Below, piece after piece: positions 41,785 through 50,132 of a stretch of DNA of 64,000 bases (position 1 is the stretch's first letter; every line of letters starts with the position of its first letter). The notes beneath the pieces were generated by a model that ran no database searches, was not told where the DNA came from, and saw nothing but the letters and a program-made list of their open reading frames with translations. The translations under genes were made by a program, and so were the position numbers. This DNA comes from Halobacillus kuroshimensis DSM 18393 (lineage in GTDB: Bacteria; Bacillota; Bacilli; Bacillales; Halobacillaceae). The stretch lies in NCBI RefSeq assembly GCF_000425705.1, contig NZ_AUDY01000008.1, positions 1,096,999 through 1,160,998 on the forward strand. Reading direction: 5' to 3'.

Positions 41785-42042
41785 TGATTCATCCACTCCT
41801 CTTTGAATTGGTTTCATACAGCTAACGAGAGGAGATGACATATGGATCACTATTTCTATTATTTTTTTGGGAAACTTGTCACGCATCTCCGAAATAACGT
41901 CTATAAAGCGCTCTATGACAGAGAACTCAGTATGTTTTCTATTTACTTATTCCATTTCATCTGGCCTGTCACCCTGCCGGAGCAGAGGCAGGCGCATATA
42001 CTATTCCTAGGACATTTTCATAACCTGGAGGTTACTATTAAT

Positions 42043-43236
42043 ATGGATAATATAAACAACCCTGTGCAGCCTGGAAAAATTAAATCGGGAAACTTGTGGG
42101 TGCTGGATGACTTTAATCCGGAGCTGATTTTAAATGATATCCTCCGGCTGAACTTAAACACTGTGAATGTACCGATACATGTGGACATTCCCAGCCGTAC
42201 ATCATTAACCATGACGATCAATGAAGCTCAAAAACAAAAAGCGGTCGAATTGATTGAAGTTTTGACAGGTAAAGGGATTCAAGTGATGCTGGAGCCGTTC
42301 CCATTCATCCAAGGAGGGCAGTTCGGGGAAACCGAATGGAACCCCGCAGATAAAAAGCGATGGTTTATGTTGTGGCAGACGACGGTGCTTAATCCTTTAA
42401 TTAACACCATCGCCAACCCCTACCAAGTCTGGGGTTTGAATATTGCCTCCAACCTCGTCAACTTTGAATCGATGGAAGCCGACTGGGATGCAATGATCGA
42501 GGAAACCAGGCGCCAACTCGGAGGTAATGTCGTATTACGTACAAACTGGTGGTATACAGCATCCTGGAGTCCACAGACACAGCAGGCCTTCACAACAAAA
42601 ATCAACCGCTCTTATTGGAAACTCGTTGATTTCATATCCATTGATGCCTGGTTTGAACTGAACAACCAGGCCGTTCCATCTGTCGAACAAATTAAATCTT
42701 CCATGACTTCCACAGAGGTTTACAACAGGAAGCAGAATATTCTGCAGGAAATTCAGCGGTTCCATGAAGTAACCGGAAAAGATATTTACTTTGGCGGGTT
42801 TAACATTCCAGCACTTGAATATGGATTGAAGTTTCCTTGGAACGAAGCCGTTTCTCCTGTTAAATCCCCCGCCGTTCAAGCGAATGGCTGGACTGCCTAC
42901 AAAGAAATGCTGGAGGACCTTTCCTATTTTCTCGGCTTCTCCGTATGGGTCATCGGAAATAACGATCCGGAATATTCGTACAGAGTAGAGCCTGAAACCG
43001 CCCTGGTCATCCATGACTGGTATTATGATGACACATGCTCGGAAAAGGAGTTAGAAGAGCTGCGTAAGGAATTGGAGACGCTTCAAGGAGAGATGAACCA
43101 CCTTCAGGAACAGATTGAGGAGCTTGAGCTTGAGCGGGGACAATGGCTTGTAAGAGAAGGAGAATTAATAAACCGGATAGAAGACCAGCAACAGATCTTA
43201 AATGAAATTAAGAGATTAATCGACAACGGGGCCTGA
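42043..43236 (+). CDS. Phage-tail-like TIM-barrel (glycoside hydrolase-like) protein with C-terminal coiled coil
   Basis: A 397-residue soluble protein without signal peptide. Residues 20-330 look like a TIM-barrel: VNVPIHVDIPS, VMLEPFPFIQGGQFGETEWNP, VVLRTNWWYTASWSP, DFISIDAWFEL, DIYFGGFNIPALEYG and GFSVWVIGNND alternate strands with acidic loop ends. I recall similar sequences in Bacillus phage tail or baseplate proteins and GH113-like proteins. Residues 335-390 are a Glu/Leu heptad coiled coil. It is isolated, with no other phage gene near, and divergent from the surface protein. ATG 42043 has GGAGG 11 bases upstream. A terminator follows. Confidence 0.65.
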   Translation: MDNINNPVQPGKIKSGNLWVLDDFNPELILNDILRLNLNTVNVPIHVDIPSRTSLTMTINEAQKQKAVELIEVLTGKGIQVMLEPFPFIQGGQFGETEWNPADKKRWFMLWQTTVLNPLINTIANPYQVWGLNIASNLVNFESMEADWDAMIEETRRQLGGNVVLRTNWWYTASWSPQTQQAFTTKINRSYWKLVDFISIDAWFELNNQAVPSVEQIKSSMTSTEVYNRKQNILQEIQRFHEVTGKDIYFGGFNIPALEYGLKFPWNEAVSPVKSPAVQANGWTAYKEMLEDLSYFLGFSVWVIGNNDPEYSYRVEPETALVIHDWYYDDTCSEKELEELRKELETLQGEMNHLQEQIEELELERGQWLVREGELINRIEDQQQILNEIKRLIDNGA

Positions 43237-43242
43237 TCTAAT

Positions 43243-43283
43243 CAAAAAAAAGCTTTCCGTCTTTGGACGGAAAGCTCTTTTCT
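43243..43283. terminator. Terminator between phage-tail-like gene and anti-sigma gene
   Basis: AAAAAGCTTTCCGTC pairs with GACGGAAAGCTCTTTT around TTTG. A-rich and T-rich sides make it usable from both strands. Confidence 0.88.
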
Positions 43284-43284
43284 A

Positions 43285-44052
43285 TTAAAGTCCGGCTTGG
43301 AGAATAATTTCTCCCTGCGGGGTTTGGTTGCCTGTCTGTGGTTCCTTCGTAATGGCGACGGCGTCCCACGATTTTTCTTCATTAATTGTAAACGCTACTC
43401 CACCACTGCCGGTATCATTCGTTGTAAAAGCACCAGCCGGTTCTGGTGTCTCTCCTTCAATCAGCCATACTTGATACACTTCCCCTGGCTCCAGGTTTTC
43501 CAGGTTCTGGGTTTGTACAAGAAGCTCTTGTCGGGTTTCACGGTTTAATAACGTAGCTGTTCCAGCAGCATTGGTCCCTTCAGCAGAAGCCAGTTCTGTC
43601 TGCTGAAGCGGTGAAGCTGTACCAGATTCGCTGTCCTCCAGTTCGGAAAGAGCTGTTTGGATTTCTGTAAGACTTGATTCCAACTGTTCATTTTCTGTGG
43701 CCAGATCGGACACTTCAAGTCCCGTATACACATTCATACCAATGGAAAGAAGAAGTCCTGCAGCCAGTACACCTGACCAGGCTTTCCACTTCACAGGTCT
43801 CTTCGTACGGACAGGTGCGGTGTCTTCCTCCTCATTGGAGAAGACTTCGTCCAATACCCTCTGCTTCATTCCTGCTGGCGGTTCCGTCTGCTCCATATAC
43901 GTCGGCAGATCCCCCATCAAATCTTCCATTTCCTTCAGTTCTTCCTGACACCGGGGGCATTCGGATAAGTGTTTTTCAAATTGCTTCCGCTCAATATCTG
44001 ATAATTGATCATTTATATAATCCAGGATGTGGTCACATGGTTTATCGTTCAT
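43285..44052 (-). CDS. Anti-sigma factor, zinc-finger plus RskA-like domain
   Basis: A 255-residue membrane anti-sigma factor. Residues 1-45 hold the anti-sigma zinc finger (Cys4, then HLSECPRC with the HxxxCxxC set), which clamps the sigma factor. One membrane helix lies at about 90-108 (WSGVLAAGLLLSIGMNVY), then a heptad stretch. The outside part ends in an RskA_C domain with VYQVWLIEGETPEPAGAFTTND and VAITKEPQTGNQTPQG. ATG 44052 overlaps the end of the sigma gene by 11 bases, so translation is coupled. The signal sensed outside the cell is unknown. Confidence 0.9.
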   Translation of the reverse strand: MNDKPCDHILDYINDQLSDIERKQFEKHLSECPRCQEELKEMEDLMGDLPTYMEQTEPPAGMKQRVLDEVFSNEEEDTAPVRTKRPVKWKAWSGVLAAGLLLSIGMNVYTGLEVSDLATENEQLESSLTEIQTALSELEDSESGTASPLQQTELASAEGTNAAGTATLLNRETRQELLVQTQNLENLEPGEVYQVWLIEGETPEPAGAFTTNDTGSGGVAFTINEEKSWDAVAITKEPQTGNQTPQGEIILQAGL

Positions 44053-44611
44053 AAACGATCCCCCCTTCTTTCTCAAGGTGCTCTCTCAATTTCTTCAGCG
44101 CCAGCCGGACACGTCCTTTGACGGTACCGAGGGGAATATCACATTTTTCCGCAATCTCTCTTTGAGACATCCCTTGAAAATAAAAGAGACAAATCATTCT
44201 TTGTTGTTCGTCCGGGAGCGTATGAACAGCTCGTCGAAGCTGATTCCGCTCCTCCTTATCTTCAATTTCCTGCTCAACACCCGGCAGGTCCTCATGAACA
44301 GAATCACGCTGATCCCATTCTACTTCCTGAACTTTTTTCTTTCTTATTAAATCAATGGAAGCATTTCTGGTGATCGTCAAAAGCCAGCTGGAGAACTTTC
44401 CCCGACCGCTGACATACTGACCTGCCCCTTTTCCTCTCCACAACTTCATAAATACATCCTGCATGACTTCCTCTGCCGCCTGCGAATCTTTCATCATCCG
44501 ATAGGCAAAGGAGTACAACAGCTTTTCATAACGGTCGTAAAGAACTTCAAGGGCCTCTTTATCTTTCTGCCTGATTCGTTCATACAAATCCAAGTCTGTC
44601 GGTTGGGCCAT
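44042..44611 (-). CDS. ECF RNA polymerase sigma factor (SigK/RskA-partnered type)
   Basis: A 189-residue ECF sigma factor. Region 2 (residues 20-90) has EEVMQDVFMKLWRG and RGKFSSWLLTITRNASIDLIRKKK for -10 recognition. Region 4 (125-180) has the HTH QREIAEKCDIPLGTVKGRVRLALKKLR for -35 recognition. The partner overlapping its 3' end carries an RskA domain, the arrangement of the SigK/RskA group. The sigma factor is presumably freed when the anti-sigma is cleaved. Its own promoter region upstream holds several AACGTG/CACGTT-like words (44690-44750). Confidence 0.92.
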   Translation of the reverse strand: MAQPTDLDLYERIRQKDKEALEVLYDRYEKLLYSFAYRMMKDSQAAEEVMQDVFMKLWRGKGAGQYVSGRGKFSSWLLTITRNASIDLIRKKKVQEVEWDQRDSVHEDLPGVEQEIEDKEERNQLRRAVHTLPDEQQRMICLFYFQGMSQREIAEKCDIPLGTVKGRVRLALKKLREHLEKEGGIVYER

Positions 44612-44828
44612 TCAGAAATCTCCTTTAAATCCATAATGATACTAGTATATCTGTTTTTATCAAATCCTTCACGTTTTATATAGAATACGGAAGAAAGCAC
44701 GTTTTGGATGTATCTGAAGTAAAAAAATCCTCCACTCCGCAAAACGTGAAATTCACCTTAACCCATGATGGATGCCTTTCCCAAACAAAAACCCCCGCAT
44801 AAACTAATTATGAACAGGGGGTGAGATC

Positions 44829-44918
44829 ATGAGCTACGGATACGGAGCAGGCTTTGCGCTGATTGTTGTTTTGTTCATTCTCCTTATTATTGTTGGAGCT
44901 GCTTATGTTAAATACTAA
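44829..44918 (+). CDS. yjcZ: YjcZ-family sporulation peptide
   Basis: A 29-residue peptide: a Tyr/Gly-rich N-terminus (SYGYGAG) followed by one hydrophobic helix and a KY end. This is the signature of the YjcZ family of tiny spore-forming Bacillaceae membrane peptides, whose exact role is unknown. GGGGGTGAG precedes the ATG and a terminator follows within 15 bases, so it is a stand-alone unit. Confidence 0.85.
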   Translation: MSYGYGAGFALIVVLFILLIIVGAAYVKY

Positions 44919-44930
44919 AATGAAACGCCG

Positions 44931-44957
44931 GTCAGAGTGCTCCACTCTGACTCTTTT
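44931..44957 (+). terminator. Terminator of the yjcZ-like gene
   Basis: A 9-bp stem GTCAGAGTG/CACTCTGAC with a 3-base loop, then TCTTTTC. Confidence 0.87.
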
Positions 44958-45422
44958 CTACTTTTCCGGAAATGCATGCAGGATCCTGTCCGAAAGATGG
45001 CTGACTCTTGCCCGGTTATAGCGCTGGATCATAATGAATGGCAGATTAAACAACAGTGCATACATAATCATGACCCACCCTGCCCATGGTGGGTTAAATA
45101 GAAAAAACAAGGGGGCTGGGAAAATCTGCATCCAGTGTGAGAGTTCCGACCTGGTCAGCTGCTCTCCCAGCTCATCATATGCATACACGTTTCTAATCGA
45201 AGCCGCCGTCTTTCCTCTACCTTTGTTCACCCACTTCCTCGCTTCCGGAAGCATCGTTTTCCATTTATGAATTCCGAAAGACCGGTAAATACGCCCACGA
45301 CCTTCCCAGCTTTTCGTCCTTAACAATGGCTGCAGGAACCGAATGAAGGAAGCAGGTGCCATAGCTGTGATGCCGCTGACGGCTATATGGATGAACAACC
45401 ACATAACTGCATTGAAGACCAT
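44958..45422 (-). CDS. CrtO-like glycosyl-4,4'-diaponeurosporenoate acyltransferase family protein
   Basis: A 154-residue membrane protein with helices at about 5-25 and 100-135. KTMLPEARKWVNKG, the ELSHWMQ segment (conserved Glu and His-Trp) and the C-terminal NLPFIMIQRYNRARVSHL are hallmarks of CrtO, which adds the fatty acid to the glucose of staphyloxanthin-type carotenoids. No other carotenoid gene is in the window, so either the rest of the pathway lies elsewhere or this paralogue acylates another glycolipid. GAAGGTG precedes the ATG. Confidence 0.8.
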   Translation of the reverse strand: MVFNAVMWLFIHIAVSGITAMAPASFIRFLQPLLRTKSWEGRGRIYRSFGIHKWKTMLPEARKWVNKGRGKTAASIRNVYAYDELGEQLTRSELSHWMQIFPAPLFFLFNPPWAGWVMIMYALLFNLPFIMIQRYNRARVSHLSDRILHAFPEK

Positions 45423-45591
45423 CGATTCACCTTCTTTTATCCTTTTCCATATACATAATAATCAAGTCCTTATCACCTGGTGCTTCTCGGGCTTCGTTTT
45501 CCCCTTTTTCCAATGGTGTATTCACCTCAGACGGTTTGATTAATGTTGGATATCTAAGGGAACACTACCCTAAAAAAAAGAGAGGTCTTTT

Positions 45592-46500
45592 ATGTTTATC
45601 CAATGGATTGCTCATCTCCTGCGTATGCTTCCCAATAAAGCAGTACGCACGTCTACCATACAAAAACAGGAGGTAAAGAAGCGCGTCGATGTTTTAGTCG
45701 ACACTTCGATTGCTCCAGTAGCTGTCACCTATTACGAACCGCTCCACTCTCCCTATAAAAAGCTGCCTGTTTATATAAACCTCCACGGCGGGGCCTTCAT
45801 TATGTATAACAAAGAAATGGATGACCCTTACTGCCGGTACCTGGCCAATAGGACAGGTTGTGTGATCATCAACGTGGAATACGCCAAAGCGCCGGAGCAT
45901 CCCTTCCCTGCTCCAATCATTCAGCTCTATGAAGTATTGGCCTGGATGAAAAGCCATGCAGAAGGGTTGAACATCGATCCTGACAAGTGGATGATCGGAG
46001 GACAGAGTTCCGGTGCCAACATCGCTGCCGCTTTGTGTTTATACTTGAAGGATCAACAGGAGCCTCAGCCCCTCCTCCAGGTTTTATCGTGCGCCATGCT
46101 TGATTTTGCTACACCGTTTTCCGAAAAACCAGAACCAAATAAATGGCGCTCCAAATACCCTCAGTTCGCTCATTTCCTGAATCTGTGCTATGTCCCGGAA
46201 CAAGGACAGGATGCCCATCCCTACGCATCGCCTGTTTATGCAGAGAATGTTCACGGTGCAGCTGAAACTGTCATAATTACTGCGGAATATGATGCCTTCA
46301 AACCTGAAGCGGAGAGGTATGCCAAAAATCTGAAAAAAGCAGGTGTCCCTGTCCATCACCACCTATTTGAAGACTGTTACCACCTGTTCACCCATCTTGG
46401 TCCCACCGAAGCGGCTACGGAGGCATGGGATACGATTGCTTCTCACATAAGGAAGGTCGCAGCCCATTCGGCTGCGCCTTTCAAGCAGATATCCTCATGA
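45592..46500 (+). CDS. Alpha/beta-hydrolase esterase, hormone-sensitive lipase type
   Basis: A 302-residue HSL-family esterase. The oxyanion motif HGGAF is at about residue 64, the nucleophile Ser is in GGQSSGAN (about 139-146), Asp is in AEYDAFKPEAE (about 232) and His in DCYHLFTH (about 262), so the triad is complete. These enzymes cleave short-chain or aromatic esters. No signal peptide is clear; the N-terminal 12 residues are mildly hydrophobic. The gene is monocistronic. Confidence 0.9.
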   Translation: MFIQWIAHLLRMLPNKAVRTSTIQKQEVKKRVDVLVDTSIAPVAVTYYEPLHSPYKKLPVYINLHGGAFIMYNKEMDDPYCRYLANRTGCVIINVEYAKAPEHPFPAPIIQLYEVLAWMKSHAEGLNIDPDKWMIGGQSSGANIAAALCLYLKDQQEPQPLLQVLSCAMLDFATPFSEKPEPNKWRSKYPQFAHFLNLCYVPEQGQDAHPYASPVYAENVHGAAETVIITAEYDAFKPEAERYAKNLKKAGVPVHHHLFEDCYHLFTHLGPTEAATEAWDTIASHIRKVAAHSAAPFKQISS

Positions 46501-46530
46501 ATAAATCCCCCTCCTTAAGGAGAGGGATTT
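46501..46530. terminator. Bidirectional terminator between esterase and LysE genes
   Basis: AAATCCC with CTCCTT pairs with AAGGAG and GGGATTT directly after the esterase stop codon, with T/A sides for both strands. Confidence 0.85.
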
Positions 46531-47149
46531 ATTTTCCACTGATGACAATCTGCATGGCAATGAAACTGAAGATGAGGCCCTGTGCTTTTTGAAGCTTACC
46601 GGTCGAAATCCGGTGAAGCACGTTCTGTTGAATTTTTTCTGATAACACCGAGACCAGGAAGAAAACGAGAAATGCCTGGGTGATAAAAATCAATCCGAGT
46701 AAAAGCATCTGTAAAGAAACACTCCCGCGGGACGGATCGGCGAAAGGAGGAAGAAGGGCGAGGAAGAATAACGATACCTTCGGATTGAGAAGGTTCATAA
46801 GGATCCCTTTCCTGTAAAGCTTTTGGTATTTTTCCGTAGTCCCCTGCGCTGCTCCATTCGCTGGTGCTCCACCCCTGAAGGACTGAAAAGCAAGAAAAAG
46901 CAGGTAAGCGGCTCCTGCATACTTCACGACCTCAAATGCGGCCGCTGACTGATAGATGACCGCTGATACTCCAAGGGCAGCGGCCGAAACGTGAACCACC
47001 AGCCCTGTACACAACCCAAGAGACGTAACAATTCCCGCCTTCGCATGCTGAGCAAGACTTTGAGCAAGCACAAAAAGGATGTCAGGTCCCGGACTCAGGG
47101 TCAACAAAAGAGAAATGCCGATAAATGATAAAACAACAGAAACTTCCAA
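46529..47149 (-). CDS. LysE/RhtB family amino-acid exporter
   Basis: A 206-residue protein with six helices of the LysE/RhtB fold. LLTLSPGPDILFVLAQSLAQHAKAGIVTSLG at the N-terminus is the family signature. NLLNPKVSLFFLALLPPFADP sits in the middle. It should export an amino acid or homoserine-lactone-like molecule. Translation likely starts at TTG 47149, seven bases after GGAGG. It follows a VOC gene by 5 bases, so both are on one transcript. Confidence 0.88.
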   Translation of the reverse strand: MEVSVVLSFIGISLLLTLSPGPDILFVLAQSLAQHAKAGIVTSLGLCTGLVVHVSAAALGVSAVIYQSAAAFEVVKYAGAAYLLFLAFQSFRGGAPANGAAQGTTEKYQKLYRKGILMNLLNPKVSLFFLALLPPFADPSRGSVSLQMLLLGLIFITQAFLVFFLVSVLSEKIQQNVLHRISTGKLQKAQGLIFSFIAMQIVISGK

Positions 47150-47154
47150 AGCGT

Positions 47155-47559
47155 TTACCTCCCCATTCCAACTTCCCTTGTTTCATACAGTTCCAGAGGC
47201 AGCTGATCCGGGTCTTTAAAGAAAGTGAAACGCCTGCCGGTATATGGATCAACCCTCACCTCTTCTACACTCACCCCTTTTTCCTCCAGCTCTTGTTTAG
47301 AGTGCTCCACGTCCTCCACGGCAAAGGCAAGGTGTCTTAGACCTCTCGCTTCCGGAGCATCCGGCCGTTCTGGTGGTGATGGAAAGGAAAACAATTCAAG
47401 TTGACTTTCACCTGCCAGAAGATCGAGTTTATAAGATTCTCTTTCTTCCCTGTAGTTTTCTGCGATAATCGAAAAACCGAGAATATGTACATAAAAATGC
47501 TTTGAAACTTCATAATCTGAACAAATAATCGCTGCATGGTGTATCTGTTTCACATGCAT
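47155..47559 (-). CDS. VOC family protein, YaeR-like
   Basis: A 134-residue single-domain VOC protein opening VKQIHHAAIICSDYEVSKHFYVHILGF and closing RFTFFKDPDQLPLELYE, with metal-site His7 or His8 and Glu near the end. The wording is close to the YaeR/SMU1112-type group of putative lyases. The start ATG 47559 follows AAAGGAGG; the frame upstream of it crosses the promoter. It is first in an operon with the LysE exporter. Confidence 0.84.
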   Translation of the reverse strand: MHVKQIHHAAIICSDYEVSKHFYVHILGFSIIAENYREERESYKLDLLAGESQLELFSFPSPPERPDAPEARGLRHLAFAVEDVEHSKQELEEKGVSVEEVRVDPYTGRRFTFFKDPDQLPLELYETREVGMGR

Positions 47560-47635
47560 CCAATCCCTCCTTTGTCTGATCTCTTTTACTATAACGGGAC
47601 GACCAATCACCTGTCATCCTTCTATCTGGTTTTTA

Positions 47636-47665
47636 TTGACTTTTCTATGAAAGCGTTTTTATAAT
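47636..47665 (+). promoter_or_regulatory. Promoter of psuK-psuG with a cre-like site
   Basis: TTGACT (47636-47641), an 18-base spacer and a perfect TATAAT (47660-47665). The spacer includes TGAAAGCGTTTTTA (47648-47661), a cre site with one mismatch to the consensus, so CcpA repression is plausible. Confidence 0.78.
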
Positions 47666-47671
47666 AGATCA

Positions 47672-47701
47672 AACAAATGTTTGACTATTCAAACATTTGT
47701 T
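47672..47701 (+). promoter_or_regulatory. 13-bp palindromic operator at the psuK transcription start
   Basis: AACAAATGTTTGA (47672-47684) and its exact reverse complement (47689-47701) are 4 bases apart. The site starts 7 bases after the -10, so a bound protein would block initiation. The HTH domain of the downstream kinase is a candidate binder. Confidence 0.8.
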
Positions 47702-47723
47702 CACAAAGGGGGACCTATGATAA

Positions 47724-48830
47724 ATGGAAAAGTTGACCACACGTGAGCGTCAGGTGTACCAGCAGATTGTCAAAAACCCTTATATATCCCAGCAGACCCT
47801 CTCAGAAGCTCTTCAACTGTCCCGTTCCACTGTCGCGAATCTTATTTCCGGTCTCGTTCAGAAAAATGTCCTTCTCGGCCGCGCCTATGTGTTAAACAAG
47901 TCCAGACAGGTGCTCTGCATCGGAGGAGCCAATGTCGACCGGAAACTCCACACCTATGAGCCACTTCAAATGTACACATCCAACCCTGTTTATTCTCGTT
48001 CCAGTGCCGGAGGTGTTGCGAGAAACATCGCTGAAAACCTTGGAAGGCTGGGTTTTCACCCTTCGCTTATTACAGCATCCGGCATGGATGCTGACTGGGA
48101 CCTGATCGAAAAAGCCTCCCGTCCCTTTATGAATCTGGAAGGTACTCTTCATCTCCCTCACGCCACCACAGGTACATACACAGCATTGATGAATCCTCAG
48201 GGGGAATTGCTTACTGCGCTCGCGGACATGGAGGTTTTCGAGGCGATTGTTCCTCCCCTTGTTATGAAAAGTGAAATAAAGATGAGGCAGTCGGAATGTA
48301 TGGTTGCTGACCTCAACTGTCCAAAAGAGACGTTGGAACTCCTGCTTCGGATGAGCCGCAGTTTCTCTGTCCCCCTTGCGTTTGTTACCGTCTCTGCCCC
48401 TAAGATGAAGCGCCTGCCCGAAAATCTGCACGGACTTACGTGGCTGATGACCAATATTGAAGAAACCGAAGCCCAATTCGATATGTCCATTGACTCCAAA
48501 GAGAAATGGTACCTCGCCGCAGGTTTATGGCTGGAGATGGGCATCGAAAAAGTGACCATTACCTCCGGAAAGGACGGCGTCGTCGTTGGAGAGAAGGAAG
48601 GAGATATCCATCACTTCCCTTCTTTTTCAACAGGGGATGTCCACGATGTGACCGGTGCGGGAGATGCTTTCTGCGCCGGGGTTTTATACGGATGGATGGA
48701 AGGCATGGAACTTCAGGAAATTATAAAAACGGGGATGATGAATGCAGTAAAGTGTATTCAGTCCCCCTACACGGTCCGGCAGGATTTGACACCGTCCCTG
48801 CTGACCCAGGATGTGGAGGAATTTGTATGA
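47724..48830 (+). CDS. psuK: Pseudouridine kinase with N-terminal HTH domain (PfkB family)
   Basis: A 368-residue fusion. Residues 1-60 form a winged HTH ([37 protein letters not shown]). Residues 62-368 are a PfkB sugar kinase with [10 protein letters not shown], the [15 protein letters not shown] substrate block, and the anion-hole/catalytic [13 protein letters not shown]. PfkB kinases with this layout, directly upstream of psuG, phosphorylate pseudouridine to its 5'-phosphate. The stop codon overlaps the psuG start (ATGA), so the two are coupled. The HTH suggests the enzyme also controls its own operon. Confidence 0.9.
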   Translation: MEKLTTRERQVYQQIVKNPYISQQTLSEALQLSRSTVANLISGLVQKNVLLGRAYVLNKSRQVLCIGGANVDRKLHTYEPLQMYTSNPVYSRSSAGGVARNIAENLGRLGFHPSLITASGMDADWDLIEKASRPFMNLEGTLHLPHATTGTYTALMNPQGELLTALADMEVFEAIVPPLVMKSEIKMRQSECMVADLNCPKETLELLLRMSRSFSVPLAFVTVSAPKMKRLPENLHGLTWLMTNIEETEAQFDMSIDSKEKWYLAAGLWLEMGIEKVTITSGKDGVVVGEKEGDIHHFPSFSTGDVHDVTGAGDAFCAGVLYGWMEGMELQEIIKTGMMNAVKCIQSPYTVRQDLTPSLLTQDVEEFV

Positions 48831-49759
48831 ACCCTTATGTAGACATCTCAAAAGAAGTGGCTTACGCTCTGGCAGAAAACCTCCCCGTAGTCGCTCTTGA
48901 ATCGACCATCATCTCACACGGGATGCCCTATCCTCACAATTTACAAACGGCGGAGGAAGTGGCTGCCATTATCCGGGAGCATGGCGCTGTACCAGCCACA
49001 ACAGCCATTATGGATGGAAAAATTAAAGTGGGGCTGACAAAAGAAGAATTAACGAGACTTGCTTCTGAAAAAGAAGTGATCAAAGCTTCCCGCAAAGATA
49101 TTGCGTACCTGGCTGCTTCAGGAAAAACAGGTGCGACTACCGTGGCGGGGACGATGTTCTGCGCCGGCCTTGCCGGTATCCCCGTTTTTGTCACAGGCGG
49201 CATCGGCGGCGTCCACCGGGGCGCCGAGTCCACGATGGATATTTCAGCGGACCTTGAGGAACTGGCACAGACGAACGTGGCCGTTATATGTGCCGGTGCC
49301 AAATCCATTCTCGATCTCGGCCGGACGCTGGAATATCTGGAGACGAAAGGGGTTCCTGTCCTAAGCTATCAAACAGACCAGCTTCCTGCCTTTTTCACAA
49401 GATCGAGCACTTTTTCCTCCAACTATCAAGTCAATCATCCGGAGGAAATTGCCGCAGTGATCGACACCAAATGGTCGCTTGGCCTCGACGGTGGCCTGGT
49501 CATTGCCAATCCTATTCCTGAACACAGCGCACTGGAAGAATCCTACATGAACCAGATGATCGACGAAGCTTTACAAGAGGCCGGCAAACAAAATATTACA
49601 CAAAAGGACGTTACCCCCTTCCTCCTTGATTTTATCCACAAGGCGACACAAGGGAAAAGTCTCCAGGCGAACATTGCGTTAATCAAATCCAATGCGGCCT
49701 TAGGAGCAGAAATAGCCGCTGCCTATCAAAAACAAAGACAAACCGTCCAATCGATATAG
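48827..49759 (+). CDS. psuG: Pseudouridine-5'-phosphate glycosidase
   Basis: A 310-residue PsuG. It cleaves the C-C bond of pseudouridine 5'-phosphate to uracil and ribose 5-phosphate. Family blocks are [14 protein letters not shown] (Glu and metal-near residues), [65 protein letters not shown] and the NPIPEHSAL segment. A longer frame from 48506 overlaps psuK and is spurious. ATG 48827 shares 4 bases with the psuK stop. Confidence 0.95.
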   Translation: MNPYVDISKEVAYALAENLPVVALESTIISHGMPYPHNLQTAEEVAAIIREHGAVPATTAIMDGKIKVGLTKEELTRLASEKEVIKASRKDIAYLAASGKTGATTVAGTMFCAGLAGIPVFVTGGIGGVHRGAESTMDISADLEELAQTNVAVICAGAKSILDLGRTLEYLETKGVPVLSYQTDQLPAFFTRSSTFSSNYQVNHPEEIAAVIDTKWSLGLDGGLVIANPIPEHSALEESYMNQMIDEALQEAGKQNITQKDVTPFLLDFIHKATQGKSLQANIALIKSNAALGAEIAAAYQKQRQTVQSI

Positions 49760-49901
49760 CTCTTATATCAAAATGATGACTTCCCCCTGGGTTTTTTTAC
49801 AAATAATGGGCCGGATGCCCTGTTTCCTGTCAGACAGCACTAGACCTTCTGAAAACCGGGAATAGTAGAATACAAGTCATAAAACACCAAGGAGGATGAT
49901 T

Positions 49902-50087
49902 ATGTTGTGGCTGCTGCTCGGCATTCTGGCTGTCGTTATTGCTGTGTCAATTTATTTTGATCAAAAAAGAAGAAAACGTATGAAGCGGGAGACTCAGTCT
50001 GAGGACACCCACCGGTTAAAGGAAACCTACTATATCGATGGAGCCGGAAGAAAATCATCAGATCCAAAGTACAATAAACAGTTGTAA
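49902..50087 (+). CDS. Small membrane-anchored protein of unknown function
   Basis: A 61-residue protein: a hydrophobic helix at residues 1-19, then a very basic QKRRKRMKR stretch and a polar tail. An ATG at 49896 directly abuts AGGAGG, so ATG 49902, six bases on, is the better start. A long terminator follows. Such proteins are common in Bacillaceae without known role. Confidence 0.7.
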   Translation: MLWLLLGILAVVIAVSIYFDQKRRKRMKRETQSEDTHRLKETYYIDGAGRKSSDPKYNKQL

Positions 50088-50130
50088 ACACAGAAAAGGA
50101 CAGGGGGGCTCCCTGTCCTTTTCTGTGTTT
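50086..50130. terminator. Bidirectional terminator with 20-bp stem
   Basis: A perfect 20-bp inverted repeat (50086-50105 with 50111-50130), 5-base loop. It overlaps the last codon of the small gene and serves the convergent aldo-keto reductase gene too. Confidence 0.92.
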
Positions 50131-50132
50131 GA

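Noticed and set aside
48506..48826. N-terminal extension of the psuG reading frame
   Set aside because: It overlaps psuK in another frame and is extremely Arg/Gly-rich. The ATG at 48827 with ATGA overlap fits the PsuG family start.
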